Assembly: GCF_030036535.1 (NCBI RefSeq)
Contig: NZ_CP080388.1
Location: 1,302,001-1,366,000 of the forward strand
Reading direction: 5' to 3'
Length of the DNA stretch: 64,000 nt
DNA from: Agrobacterium cucumeris
GTDB lineage: Bacteria > Pseudomonadota > Alphaproteobacteria > Rhizobiales > Rhizobiaceae
The translations under genes and the position numbers were made by a program. This document shows, piece after piece, positions 25,796 through 34,041 of the stretch; position 1 is the stretch's first letter; every line of letters starts with the position of its first letter. The notes under the pieces are model-generated. The model had not been told where the DNA came from and did no database searches. It saw nothing but the letters and a program-made list of their open reading frames with translations.

Positions 25796-26419
25796 GTGAG
25801 GAGAACCAAGGAGCAGGCGGCGGAAACCGGTCGCCAGATCTTGCAGGCGGCAGAGACCCTGTTTCTGGACAAGGGCTACGACAATGTCAGCCTGGAAGAA
25901 ATCGCTGCTCTTTCCGGTGTGACCCGGGGTGCAATCCATTGGCATTTCAAGAACAAGCACGGGCTTCTGCTCGCTCTCCGAAACGAGGCGCAGGAACCGT
26001 TTCGGCGATTTGCCGACGAACTTTCCGAAGGCCGCAGCTCCGCTTCCATCGAAAAACTCGGTGACATCATAGCCGACACCTTCAGGCTACTGGAGCAGGA
26101 TCCGCGTCAACGCGGCCTGCTGCGGGTGATGATGCGGCTCGATATCGTTCTGGCGGAAAAGGATGAGGCCGCACAAAACACGTTTCCCGAGGAAATGCAT
26201 GAATTATTCGTGCGCATATTCAGGGCAGTCGAGCGAAACCCCGGAATGGTGAAACCGTGGACGCCGGAAAAGGCTGCCTCCATGCTTTATGCGGCCATGG
26301 GCGGTCTCATTACGGAATGGGCGCTAAGCAAGAGCGTCTTTACGCTCTCCGAAGACGGGAGCCTTCTGGTCGCGACTTTGCTCGCCGGAGTTCAGCAAAA
26401 ACACCAAGGCCTCAACTGA
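25796..26419 (+). CDS. TetR/AcrR family transcriptional regulator
   Basis: Repressor-type protein of 207 aa. The TetR DNA-binding domain occupies about residues 10-56 (ILQAAETLFLDKGYDNVSLEEIA, GVTRGAIHWHFKNKHGLL), followed by an AcrR/TtgR-like C-terminal ligand domain. Start is the GTG at 25796: the only upstream ATG in frame is cut off by a TAG. Likely target sites are the two AcrR-like dyads before the pump operon and after this gene. Confidence 0.9.
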   Translation: MRRTKEQAAETGRQILQAAETLFLDKGYDNVSLEEIAALSGVTRGAIHWHFKNKHGLLLALRNEAQEPFRRFADELSEGRSSASIEKLGDIIADTFRLLEQDPRQRGLLRVMMRLDIVLAEKDEAAQNTFPEEMHELFVRIFRAVERNPGMVKPWTPEKAASMLYAAMGGLITEWALSKSVFTLSEDGSLLVATLLAGVQQKHQGLN

Positions 26420-26495
26420 ACCAATCCTGACAAAATTACCCCAGGCAAACCACGCCTGACATGCGCTGGTGACGGAAGATGACTAGGTTCGAATT

Positions 26496-26510
26496 TACAA
26501 ACGTGTTGTA
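26496..26510. promoter_or_regulatory. Putative AcrR/TetR operator 2
   Basis: TACAAACGTGTTGTA, a 5-bp inverted repeat with 5-base spacer, inside a 25-base element (26493-26517) matching the pump operator region in 20 positions. It is 77 bases after the tetR stop and about 100 before the next membrane-protein gene. Confidence 0.6.
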
Positions 26511-26615
26511 TGTATATATAAAGACATGGCTACTGTTGCCCCGGCAAGCAGGGCTGGTTGACCGGTGTGATCCCGAAAGCGAACCGGTTGTCCAATGGAG
26601 GAGGCGGTTCCGAAA

Positions 26616-27419
26616 ATGATGAAGGATCGGGAAAATATTTCGCGCCAGTCTCTTGCCCTTCGCGGCAGTCTGGCCGTTTCCACGGGTTACGGAGGTTCCG
26701 TGCCTGCTCCGTCTTCGACAAACATGGCCCTGACGTATCGTCCCCTGCCGTCAGGGCCAATGATGTCCGCAACGCTCATTGCCGGACATCGGACGGGGCA
26801 CGTTTTCCCCCACCAGCGTGCCCCGTCGTTTCTCCCGCGGCTTCGCCGCCTCATCCGCAGTGGCCGGGAGGTCGGCCAAAACCGCTTCAGGAAACCGTCC
26901 GACTGGCTGAGAGTCGTCGCGCTTGGCGTCATTCTGGTCGATTTTGCCGTGTTGTCCCTCGCCAACAGGTTTCTCGACCGGAACTTTGAAGGTTATCTGC
27001 CGGGCCTCGGGCCAATGCTGGGCGGATTGCTGTTTGCAATCATCATCATGCGGCTTGCGCGCCCCGCATTTTATCCGGACTGGATTGCCATCGGCGCCCT
27101 TCAGGCAGCGATGGGATGTATCGTCTGTGTTGATGAGAGCCTTCGGTCGTCTGCAGCCTTTCTGCTTTTCTGCTGTCTGTTTCTTGGTCTTTCGTTATTG
27201 CGGCTCTGGGTTGGAGAAACGATCCGTCCCCACCGGGGTGCTCCATCCCTGCTCGCAGGCGGCTTGACCACCCTCTTCTTTGTCGCATGGCTGGTCGCGG
27301 ATCGCTCCTTTGGACTTGGAGGGGGCCCGGACATCATTCTGGCGGCAGATCTCCTGGTGGCAGGCTTCACGATGGTGTCGTTCGGGCTTTCGCTGCGATC
27401 CGGCAAGGGCCAGCATTAA
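26616..27419 (+). CDS. Uncharacterised six-helix membrane protein
   Basis: Hypothetical protein of about 267 aa. The first 80 or so residues are polar and poorly conserved in character; six hydrophobic helices follow from WLRVVALGVILVDFAVLSLA to LLVAGFTMVSFGLSL, a size and layout like HdeD acid-resistance proteins, though I cannot assign the family. Start is uncertain: ATGs at 26595, 26616 and 26763 are in frame; a GGAGGAGG run supports 26616. The AcrR-like operator upstream links it to the pump regulator. Confidence 0.6.
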   Translation: MMKDRENISRQSLALRGSLAVSTGYGGSVPAPSSTNMALTYRPLPSGPMMSATLIAGHRTGHVFPHQRAPSFLPRLRRLIRSGREVGQNRFRKPSDWLRVVALGVILVDFAVLSLANRFLDRNFEGYLPGLGPMLGGLLFAIIIMRLARPAFYPDWIAIGALQAAMGCIVCVDESLRSSAAFLLFCCLFLGLSLLRLWVGETIRPHRGAPSLLAGGLTTLFFVAWLVADRSFGLGGGPDIILAADLLVAGFTMVSFGLSLRSGKGQH

Positions 27420-27676
27420 GGAGCGCGAAATCTGTTGGAGGAACATAGGCAAGAAATTGTCGGATATGGCGCTATCGGCTTTTTCATGCGGAAATTCGAT
27501 TATCCCGTCGCGCATTTGCGGTGATAGCGCTTGTTGCACCCTTGCTTTTCAAAGGGCTTTCCCGCTTCCGGCAGGACGAGGATTGAACGGTGAGGCGGGC
27601 AGTCCGAGGGGACTGCCGCCTGTTGCTTTGAAGCGGAGGATCATACAAAACTGGGCAAAACTACAGAGCGAGCCCC

Positions 27677-28561
27677 ATGGTACGGAAAAGTCTTACGCCG
27701 CAGATCGTCGGAAACGTCATTGAATTCATCCAGACGAACGGCATCGGCAAGGGTGAGCATCTTCCTCTTCAAATGCTGGCTGACGCCTTCCGTGTCTCGC
27801 GTGCTCCCATCATGAGCGCGCTCAAGCAACTCGAGATCCAGGGCGTCGTGCGGGCGGAGCCCAATCGCGGTTATTTTCTCGCGGTCGAACCCGGCAGTCT
27901 TCAGGATATGAAATCCGCAGGTGTTGAAGACGGTGAGGGTGACGAGGCGATCTATTTCCGCATCGCCGAGGATCGCCTCGCCGGCAAGCTCGACGAGCGC
28001 ATGAGCGAAAATGAACTCATGCGGTTTTACGATCTTCCGCGCACCAAGCTTCTGAGGGTCCTTCGGCGTATTGCGGAAGAGGGCTGGATCGAGCGTCTGC
28101 CCGGCAATGGCTGGGCGTTCACGCAGGCGCTGACGTCGAAGAAGAGTTATGAGGACGGTTATGCCTTTCGCGCCGTGATCGAGCAGCAAGCCATGCTGCT
28201 GCCGAGTTTCGAGCCCAACGCGGAGGGTCTGAAGCGGGCGCGGGAGGTTCAGATGCGGTTGCGCGACGGCGGATATGAAACATGGTCGCGCGCCGAAATC
28301 TTCAAGGCCAATAACGAATTTCACGAGATGCTCGTCGCCTGCTCGCAGAATGAATTTTTCCTGGATGCGATCAGACGCATCAACCGTCTGCGCCGGCTTA
28401 TCGAATACCACATCACCATCGACCGCAGCCGCCTGCCCCGGCAGACGGAGGAACATCTGCAAATTCTCGACCTGATCGAACATGGTCGCCGGAACGAAGC
28501 CGCCGCTTTTCTCTACACCCACATCATGGGTGCCAGCCGCATCAAGTCTCCCAAGGTCTAG
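27677..28561 (+). CDS. GntR family regulator with two winged helices and an FCD domain
   Basis: Protein of 294 aa. A first GntR-like winged helix spans about residues 5-70 (LPLQMLADAFRVSRAPIMSAL), a second about 90-155 (MSENELMRFYDLPRTKLLRVLRRI plus WIERLPGNGW), then an FCD ligand domain (about 160-285) with His residues in NNEFHEMLV, TEEHLQIL and YTHIMG able to bind metal or a carboxylate. Standard FadR-type regulators have one winged helix, so the tandem is notable. The aconitase gene follows by 160 bases; control of that gene by citrate or a related acid is plausible. Confidence 0.85.
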   Translation: MVRKSLTPQIVGNVIEFIQTNGIGKGEHLPLQMLADAFRVSRAPIMSALKQLEIQGVVRAEPNRGYFLAVEPGSLQDMKSAGVEDGEGDEAIYFRIAEDRLAGKLDERMSENELMRFYDLPRTKLLRVLRRIAEEGWIERLPGNGWAFTQALTSKKSYEDGYAFRAVIEQQAMLLPSFEPNAEGLKRAREVQMRLRDGGYETWSRAEIFKANNEFHEMLVACSQNEFFLDAIRRINRLRRLIEYHITIDRSRLPRQTEEHLQILDLIEHGRRNEAAAFLYTHIMGASRIKSPKV

Positions 28562-28665
28562 ATCACTAACCTCCCTCACTGTGAGTTGGATTGCTTGCCT
28601 GGTTCGTGTCCTTCACCGGGTGAAAAGGCAATCAATTTATTGTCGAGATAATTGCATTTTGTGAT

Positions 28666-28676
28666 TACATTATGTA
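28666..28676. promoter_or_regulatory. Small dyad before the aconitase gene
   Basis: TACATTATGTA, a perfect 5-bp inverted repeat with a 1-base centre, 48 bases before the aconitase ATG. It is a candidate site for the GntR regulator encoded upstream; the match to a FadR-type site is only general. Confidence 0.35.
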
Positions 28677-28723
28677 TGTGAATTGTCACTTACAAAGCAA
28701 GCAATGATAACGTCTGCGGGGGG

Positions 28724-31366
28724 ATGGCCGTGACGCTCGACCAAAACAATATGCGAACGACATTCGAGATAAACGGCGTCAGCTACGACATCATCGATCT
28801 CCCCGCAGAGGCGGGGGACTGTCTGGCCCGCATGCCCTATGTGCATCGCATATTGCTGGAGAATGTGCTTCGCACCGGAGACGACGACGCTGTACGGGCG
28901 AAAGCGGCGATGATCGACTGGCTTGAAACCGGTGTTAGCGAAGTCGAAATTCCGTTCCTGCCGAACCGGGTCCTGATGCACGACACGACCTGTGGTCCGG
29001 CTTTGGTCGACATTGCCGGAATGCGTTCTGCGCTTGCAGAAGCCGGGGGCGATCCCGCCCGGCTCAATCCAGTTGTTCCAGTGGATGTCTCGACCGACCA
29101 TTCCGTTGCCGTGGACGTGTTTGCGACCTCATCGGCGCTCACGCGCAATATGGAACGTGAATATGAGCGAAATTCGGAACGATACAGCTTCATGAAATGG
29201 GCGACAAATACGCTTGCCGATTTTCGGACCCATCCCCCCGGCACGGGCATCATGCACACGCTTAATCTCGAGCGCCTGGCAACCGTGGTGACCTCGCAGC
29301 GGCGCGACGGGATATTATGGGCCATGCCGGACACGCTGATCGGTACGGACAGCCATACGCCGATGATCAATGGCATCGGAGTGCTTGGCTGGGGTGTCGG
29401 CGGGCTTGAGGCAGAAAGCGTATTTTTCGGCATGCCCGTCGCCCTTCGCGTACCTGACGTCGTTGGCGTCCGGCTGACAGGAGCGTTGAAAGAGGGCGTG
29501 CTTGCCACCGATCTCGCGCTGGTCATCACGCATCTGCTGCGTCAGATCGACCTTCAGGATAAATATGTCGAGTTCTATGGTCCGGGTGTTTCCGGCCTGA
29601 CGGCGGGTGACCGGGCGGTCATCGCCAATATGACGCCGGAATTCGGAGCGAATAGCGGTTATTTCCCGATAGATCGTCAGTCCGTTGACTATCTGCTCAG
29701 GACCGGGCGCACACCGGATCACGCGGCCTTCGTCGAGGCTTATGCTAGACGTGTCGGAATCTGGTTCGACCCCGATGCCAATCCCCGCTACACCGCAACC
29801 ATTGATCTCGACCTTTCAAGCGTCGAACCAAGCCTTGCCGGACCATGCCGCCCTCAGGACAGGATTTCGGTCCGCGCGACGCGCCATGCGATTTCCGCCA
29901 TGAAGAAGGCCGGCACGATTTCCCTGGAAGGTGAGCCGAATGATGGCGCCGTCGCAATCGCGGCGATTACCAGCTGCACCAACACGTCCGATCCCCGGCT
30001 CGTGATCGCCGCCGGGCTTCTGGCCCGTAAAGCCAATGTTTACGGTCTGCGCCCGCCGCATTGGGTAAAAACCTCGACTGCTCCGGGTTCACCGACGGCG
30101 GAGCGTTATCTCCAGCGTGCGGGGCTGATGACCGATCTGGAGGCCGTTGGTTTTGGCATTGTCGGTTATGGCTGCACCACCTGCATCGGTAATTCCGGTT
30201 CACTCACCAGTCCGGTTGCAATGGCAATGGCGGAACGGGACATTCTTCCCGTGGCGGTTCTCTCCGGCAACCGCAATTTTCCCGGCCGGGTTCATCCGCA
30301 GCTGGAAGCCGGGTTTCTGGCCTCGCCGCCCATGGTCGTGGCCTTCGCGCTGGCCGGTACGGTCGAGCTCGATATCATGAATGATCCTCTCGGTATCGCA
30401 GAAGACGGTACTCCCGTAACGCTTCCGATGATCTGGCCGACCGCTGCCGAGATCGATGCGGCCATGGAGATGGCGTCAAGGGTCGAGGATTTCGCGCCGG
30501 CCTATGACGCGGCCGAGGCAAGCAAGGCGTGGAAAGAGCTTCCCGCGCCCACAACGACACTTTTCCCCTGGGATGAAAAATCGACCTATATCCGCCGGCC
30601 GCCTTTTTCCGGCTTCGGCAAGGGAACGAGGCTTGGCGCCTATCAAGCCCATCCTATTCTCGTGCTCGGCGACGACATCACCACCGATCATATCTCGCCC
30701 GCGGGTGCCATTCCCGCGACGGGCGACGCCGGACGGCATCTCATTGATCGTGGCGAGAATCCGCTTGATCTCAATGTCTTTTCTTCACGGCGCGGCAACT
30801 GGGAAGTCATGATCCGTGGCCTCTTTACCAACAGGACCGTGCGCAATCTTCTGGCGGTGGATATTCCTGCGGGCTCTACCATTCATGCGGGAACGGGAGA
30901 AGTTCTCCCGCTCTGGGATGCTGCCCAGCGATACGAAGCCGAAGGCAAATCCGTTGTCGTTGTGGCGGGTGAACGTTATGGAATGGGATCTTCCCGCGAC
31001 TGGGCCGCAAAGGGTGTCGCCCTCCTGGGTGTTCGGGCGGTTCTGGCGGCAAGTTTCGAGCGCATTCACCGCTGGAACCTGATCGGCATGGGTGTCCTGC
31101 CACTGCGGCTTCCGCAAGGGCTGAAGCCCGAACAGCTTGAATTGACCGCCCGCGACACAATCATGGTCAACGCCGATGTCCTGTCGATCGCACCCCGTTG
31201 CGCGATACCCGTTACGATCACGCGGCCCAGCGGGGTTTCGATCTCTTTCGAGGCATCTGCGGCGATCGAAACCCGGGCGGAAATCGCCATTTTGCGTGCT
31301 GGCGGGGTCCTGCCCCTGATCCTTGAGCGCCTGCACCGGCCTGCCGGGGAACGTCAGCGCGCCTGA
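28724..31366 (+). CDS. acnA: Aconitate hydratase AcnA/IRP1 type
   Basis: Fe-S hydratase of 880 aa that interconverts citrate and isocitrate (or a methylated analogue). Family motifs include GTDSHTPMINGIGVLGWGVGG (first part about residue 205), ITSCTNTSDPRL with the first cluster Cys, GYGCTTCIGNSG with the other two, SGNRNFPGRVHP, GDDITTDHISPAGAIP and MGSSRDWAAKG with the active-site Ser/Arg. All catalytic features are intact. The genus normally has a housekeeping acnA elsewhere, so this regulator-linked copy is probably a paralogue; 2-methyl-cis-aconitate chemistry cannot be excluded. Confidence 0.9.
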   Translation: MAVTLDQNNMRTTFEINGVSYDIIDLPAEAGDCLARMPYVHRILLENVLRTGDDDAVRAKAAMIDWLETGVSEVEIPFLPNRVLMHDTTCGPALVDIAGMRSALAEAGGDPARLNPVVPVDVSTDHSVAVDVFATSSALTRNMEREYERNSERYSFMKWATNTLADFRTHPPGTGIMHTLNLERLATVVTSQRRDGILWAMPDTLIGTDSHTPMINGIGVLGWGVGGLEAESVFFGMPVALRVPDVVGVRLTGALKEGVLATDLALVITHLLRQIDLQDKYVEFYGPGVSGLTAGDRAVIANMTPEFGANSGYFPIDRQSVDYLLRTGRTPDHAAFVEAYARRVGIWFDPDANPRYTATIDLDLSSVEPSLAGPCRPQDRISVRATRHAISAMKKAGTISLEGEPNDGAVAIAAITSCTNTSDPRLVIAAGLLARKANVYGLRPPHWVKTSTAPGSPTAERYLQRAGLMTDLEAVGFGIVGYGCTTCIGNSGSLTSPVAMAMAERDILPVAVLSGNRNFPGRVHPQLEAGFLASPPMVVAFALAGTVELDIMNDPLGIAEDGTPVTLPMIWPTAAEIDAAMEMASRVEDFAPAYDAAEASKAWKELPAPTTTLFPWDEKSTYIRRPPFSGFGKGTRLGAYQAHPILVLGDDITTDHISPAGAIPATGDAGRHLIDRGENPLDLNVFSSRRGNWEVMIRGLFTNRTVRNLLAVDIPAGSTIHAGTGEVLPLWDAAQRYEAEGKSVVVVAGERYGMGSSRDWAAKGVALLGVRAVLAASFERIHRWNLIGMGVLPLRLPQGLKPEQLELTARDTIMVNADVLSIAPRCAIPVTITRPSGVSISFEASAAIETRAEIAILRAGGVLPLILERLHRPAGERQRA

Positions 31367-31421
31367 CGCCCCTTTTGTGGGCTTTCGCGGACAATGGACG
31401 CTCGGCGCCGCCGTGAATGCT

Positions 31422-32168
31422 TTAGTGTCCCGGATGCAGTGCATCGTTGAGATACATGCAGGTGAGCATGGTGAAGACATAGGCCTGAATGCCGGCCATC
31501 AGGAATTCCAGAGCCGTGATGGCGACCGTCATGAAGAGTGGCGCGATGGCGCCGATTACCCCCAGCGCATTGATGCTGGCGAGGGAGGCGACAAAACCCG
31601 CAAAGACCTTCAGGGTGATATGGCCCGCAAGCATGACCGCAAACAGGCGGACGGAATGGCTGACGGGGCGCGAAATATAGGAGATGATTTCGATCGGCAC
31701 GATGATCGGCGCCAGGATTGCCGGGATTCCAGCGGGTTTGAATAGGCCGAAAAAACCAATGCCGTGTTTGAACAGGCCATAAAGCGTGACGGTGCCGAAC
31801 ACCATCATGGCGAGGCCGAAGGTGACGATGATCTGGCTCGTTACGGTAAAGGCATAAGGGAACATGCCGATCATGTTCGCGAAGAGGATGAACATGAAAA
31901 GCGAGAACACGAAGGGGAAGAACCGCATCCCCTGTTCGCCGGCATTGTCACGCAGGGTCTTGGCAACGAACAGGTAAAGCATCTCCGCGCTCGATTGCCA
32001 GCGGCCGGGCACGAGGCGGGCCTTGCCGGTTGCCAGAAGCAGGAATGAACTGGCCAGTGTGACGGTGAGAAACATGTATGCCGAAGCATTGGTGAAGCTG
32101 AGGTCGATACCCCCGACTGTAATTTCAACGAGAGGTTTGACTTCGAATTGGTCGATGGGGCCGGCCAT
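31422..32168 (-). CDS. atpB: Orphan ATP synthase F0 subunit a
   Basis: Membrane protein of 248 aa matching F0 subunit a over its full length: [47 protein letters not shown] and the proton-channel helix [19 protein letters not shown] (listed as separate pieces). The essential Arg (aR210 of E. coli) is kept; the usual Asn four residues later is Val. No other ATP synthase genes are nearby, so it cannot be the main F0 operon. The ATG at 32168 has GAAGGA before it. A guanidine-II-like RNA element and a 40-codon leader ORF lie upstream. It may replace subunit a in an alternative F0 or act alone in ion leakage. Confidence 0.87.
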   Translation of the reverse strand: MAGPIDQFEVKPLVEITVGGIDLSFTNASAYMFLTVTLASSFLLLATGKARLVPGRWQSSAEMLYLFVAKTLRDNAGEQGMRFFPFVFSLFMFILFANMIGMFPYAFTVTSQIIVTFGLAMMVFGTVTLYGLFKHGIGFFGLFKPAGIPAILAPIIVPIEIISYISRPVSHSVRLFAVMLAGHITLKVFAGFVASLASINALGVIGAIAPLFMTVAITALEFLMAGIQAYVFTMLTCMYLNDALHPGH

Positions 32169-32178
32169 GACAGGTCCT

Positions 32179-32301
32179 TCAGTAAATTGCGACAATGACG
32201 GGGATGCGCCGGTGTTCGAAGTCGCGGCTGTGCCGGACGCAGGAAGACCGTGCGTGTGGTGGAAAGTCAGAAATAGGGAGGGTGTTCGGTATATCGGCCA
32301 T
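32179..32301 (-). CDS. Possible 40-codon leader ORF before atpB
   Basis: Starts at an ATG 22 bases after the last hairpin of the RNA element at 32324-32363, preceded by GGGA, and stops 10 bases before the atpB ATG. The peptide begins [13 protein letters not shown] and ends PVIVAIY. Position suggests translational coupling of atpB to the RNA element. A competing frame through a TTG at 32312 would instead extend atpB. Coding is unproven. Confidence 0.3.
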   Translation of the reverse strand: MADIPNTLPISDFPPHARSSCVRHSRDFEHRRIPVIVAIY

Positions 32302-32572
32302 TCTGATCCCAAGATTGAGAGTCAGGGCCGTCCCCGGAACGTTTCAAGGCACGGGTCGTCCCGCGCGAGGGCTTTCTAGCCAAATCGGTGGCAGGTGGCA
32401 ATCGTTTTCGGGCAAACGCATCGGCGCGGGAAAACCGGACCAGATGGTTGGCGACGAGAACGAATATCAAGGCCGCTGAAATCCGCGTCACCCAGCCTGG
32501 CGAGCGTTGATTTGCACTTTGTGTGACCGTTTCTGAAATGTCCCGATAAAGCATTTGCGGAGCGTTCCACAT
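32267..32572 (-). CDS. Small one-helix membrane ORF between two RNA elements
   Basis: Open frame of 101 codons beginning 18 bases after the hairpin pair at 32591-32633, the same spacing as chaA after its own element, with a weak GAGA ribosome site. One hydrophobic helix is seen ([19 protein letters not shown], about residues 27-45). The frame runs on through the next RNA element at 32324-32363, so the true end or even coding status is uncertain. No family is recognised. Confidence 0.4.
   Translation of the reverse strand: MWNAPQMLYRDISETVTQSANQRSPGWVTRISAALIFVLVANHLVRFSRADAFARKRLPPATDLARKPSRGTTRALKRSGDGPDSQSWDQNGRYTEHPPYF
32324..32363 (-). promoter_or_regulatory. Guanidine-II (mini-ykkC)-like RNA element C, before atpB
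   Basis: Two hairpins on the minus strand: CGGG-ACGA-CCCG (32352-32363) and GGGG-ACGG-CCCT (32324-32335) with a 16-base linker. Tandem short GC stems with ACGR loops define the guanidine-II riboswitch. A possible promoter TTGCCA-N17-TAGAAA lies just upstream on the same strand. Confidence 0.65.
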
Positions 32573-32590
32573 CGTGAATCTCGCGATCAT

Positions 32591-32633
32591 GGGGTCGTCC
32601 CCGTTCGGTTTGAAGCGCGCGGGCCGTCCCGCG
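32591..32633 (-). promoter_or_regulatory. Guanidine-II (mini-ykkC)-like RNA element B
   Basis: Hairpins CGCGGG-ACGG-CCCGCG (32618-32633) and GGGG-ACGA-CCCC (32591-32602) with a 15-base linker, 11 bases downstream of the chaA stop and directly before the small ORF at 32572. It would act on a chaA read-through transcript or one with its own promoter. Confidence 0.7.
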
Positions 32634-32644
32634 ATGCCGTGGCC

Positions 32645-33796
32645 TCAGGCCGTAAACAACAGGAGGCCAAAGATGACGAACAGCATCAGATGCAACAGTC
32701 CCTGCGCCGCCGAGGTTCGCCTGCCCAGATAGGTCAGGGTTGTCAGCGCAACCGTCAGGGCAAACAGGATGGTTTCGGTGGGCGAAATTCCGAAGATCAC
32801 CGTTTTGCCGGTGACCAGGCCAACCGTCAGGACCGCCGGGACCGTGAGCCCGACAGTTGAAACGAATGCGCCGAGGCACAGATTGATTGCCCGTTGTGTC
32901 TCGTTGTTCAACGCGGCCTTTACGGCCGTGATTGATTCGGGTGTAAAGACGATGATCGCAATAAGAACGCCGCCAACGGCCACCGGGGCGCCAGCCTGCG
33001 CAACGCCGTAATCAATGACGATGGCAAGGTCATGTGCGAGCAGTACGATCGGCAGCATCAATCCGATCAGAAACATCGAATGAACGATGTTCTTTTTGCG
33101 GGCATGACCGTCCGTCGGATGGTCTGGAGCCTGACGCTCGACGGGTTCTGTCAGCCTGATCGACATCCGGCCCGGTGCCGGTTGCATGAAGTGGCTGCGG
33201 TAGCGGCCCATCTGGAGGGCGAGGAAACTGCCATAGACAATCACGGTCACGAGAGAGATGACGATGGCCTGGAGAGCGGTAAACGTGCCATTGCCTGCGG
33301 AGAGCGTGTTTGGCACCAGAAGCGCGACGCCGGCCAGAACCACCGTCATCGCAATGAAGGAAACGGCGCCGGGCGCATTATATTCCTGCTCGCCATAACG
33401 CATCGCGCCCGCCAGAAGGCAGATACCTGTCACGAGGTTGAGGATGATCATCATCACCGCGAATATGGAATCTCTTCCGATTGTCGGCGCTTCATTCGGC
33501 CCCAGCATCACCGCCGCAATCAGGATCACTTCGATTGCAACGATCGACAGCGTGAGAATGAGTGTTCCGTAGGGTTCACCCAGTTGATGTGCCAGCTCAT
33601 CGGCCTCTTTCACTACCCCGAAAGCCGCCATAAGGATCGTGGCGAAGAGAACGAGAAAGCACGAGATGGCAATGGTTGGCGTCATATCAGGCGAGAGCCA
33701 TGACTGGCCGGACAGCTGGAAAACGGCGACGACCAGCCAGGCCACGACGAGTTTCGGCCAGGGAGTGCGGAGAAAGGATGGAGATTTGTCAGACAT
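32645..33796 (-). CDS. chaA: Ca2+/H+ antiporter, ChaA/CaCA family
   Basis: Inner-membrane cation/proton exchanger of 383 aa with about 11 helices. The two CaCA alpha-repeat motifs are visible: LSIVAIEVILIAAVML (about residue 88) and VFTPESITAVKAALNN then QRAINLCLGAFVSTVG (about 285-320), holding the transport Glu residues. E. coli ChaA moves Ca2+, Na+ and K+ against protons at alkaline pH. A guanidine-II-like RNA element lies 18 bases before the ATG and GAGG is the ribosome site. The RNA context raises guanidinium or another monovalent cation as a substrate. Confidence 0.88.
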   Translation of the reverse strand: MSDKSPSFLRTPWPKLVVAWLVVAVFQLSGQSWLSPDMTPTIAISCFLVLFATILMAAFGVVKEADELAHQLGEPYGTLILTLSIVAIEVILIAAVMLGPNEAPTIGRDSIFAVMMIILNLVTGICLLAGAMRYGEQEYNAPGAVSFIAMTVVLAGVALLVPNTLSAGNGTFTALQAIVISLVTVIVYGSFLALQMGRYRSHFMQPAPGRMSIRLTEPVERQAPDHPTDGHARKKNIVHSMFLIGLMLPIVLLAHDLAIVIDYGVAQAGAPVAVGGVLIAIIVFTPESITAVKAALNNETQRAINLCLGAFVSTVGLTVPAVLTVGLVTGKTVIFGISPTETILFALTVALTTLTYLGRRTSAAQGLLHLMLFVIFGLLLFTA

Positions 33797-33814
33797 TGCA
33801 GGCGACCTCTATCT

Positions 33815-33856
33815 GGGGTCGTCCCCGGCAATCTGTCGCATTCGGGTCGTCCCGAA
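33815..33856 (-). promoter_or_regulatory. Guanidine-II (mini-ykkC)-like RNA element A, before chaA
   Basis: Two perfect hairpins on the minus strand, TTCGGG-ACGA-CCCGAA (33841-33856) and GGGG-ACGA-CCCC (33815-33826), joined by 14 bases. Identical stems and loops occur in known mini-ykkC RNAs. The second stem ends 18 bases before the chaA ATG, next to its GAGG ribosome site, as expected for translation control. Confidence 0.75.
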
Positions 33857-33969
33857 CGAAGCTCTGTCAAGCTGTTGATGTCAGCGATAGCATGGCAGGG
33901 TTCCTGAAAGCAATGGCGCAGTCGGGCCACCGCCTTGATGACAGGCGCCATTGGTGATAGCACGCAGTT

Positions 33970-34013
33970 GTGCAGGACGACCTGCGCCATCCGGATCAAT
34001 TGGGGACGGCCCT
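33970..34013 (+). promoter_or_regulatory. Guanidine-II (mini-ykkC)-like RNA element D, before mrpF
   Basis: Plus-strand hairpins GTGCAGG-ACGA-CCTGCGC (33970-33987, one wobble) and GGGG-ACGG-CCCT (34002-34013), linker 14 bases. Divergent from element A, 113 bases away. A 19-codon leader ORF and mrpF follow. Confidence 0.65.
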
Positions 34014-34041
34014 GTGTCTAAAGAACACGTGGAGCAAGGCC

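Noticed and set aside
32169..32312. N-terminal extension of atpB from a TTG at 32312
   Set aside because: The added 48 residues do not resemble subunit a, and GAAGGA sits right before the ATG at 32168.
32324..33856. Hairpin pairs near chaA as simple terminators or REP-like repeats
   Set aside because: No T-tails follow the stems, each unit is a fixed pair with ACGR loops and constant linker length, and all are directly upstream of starts.
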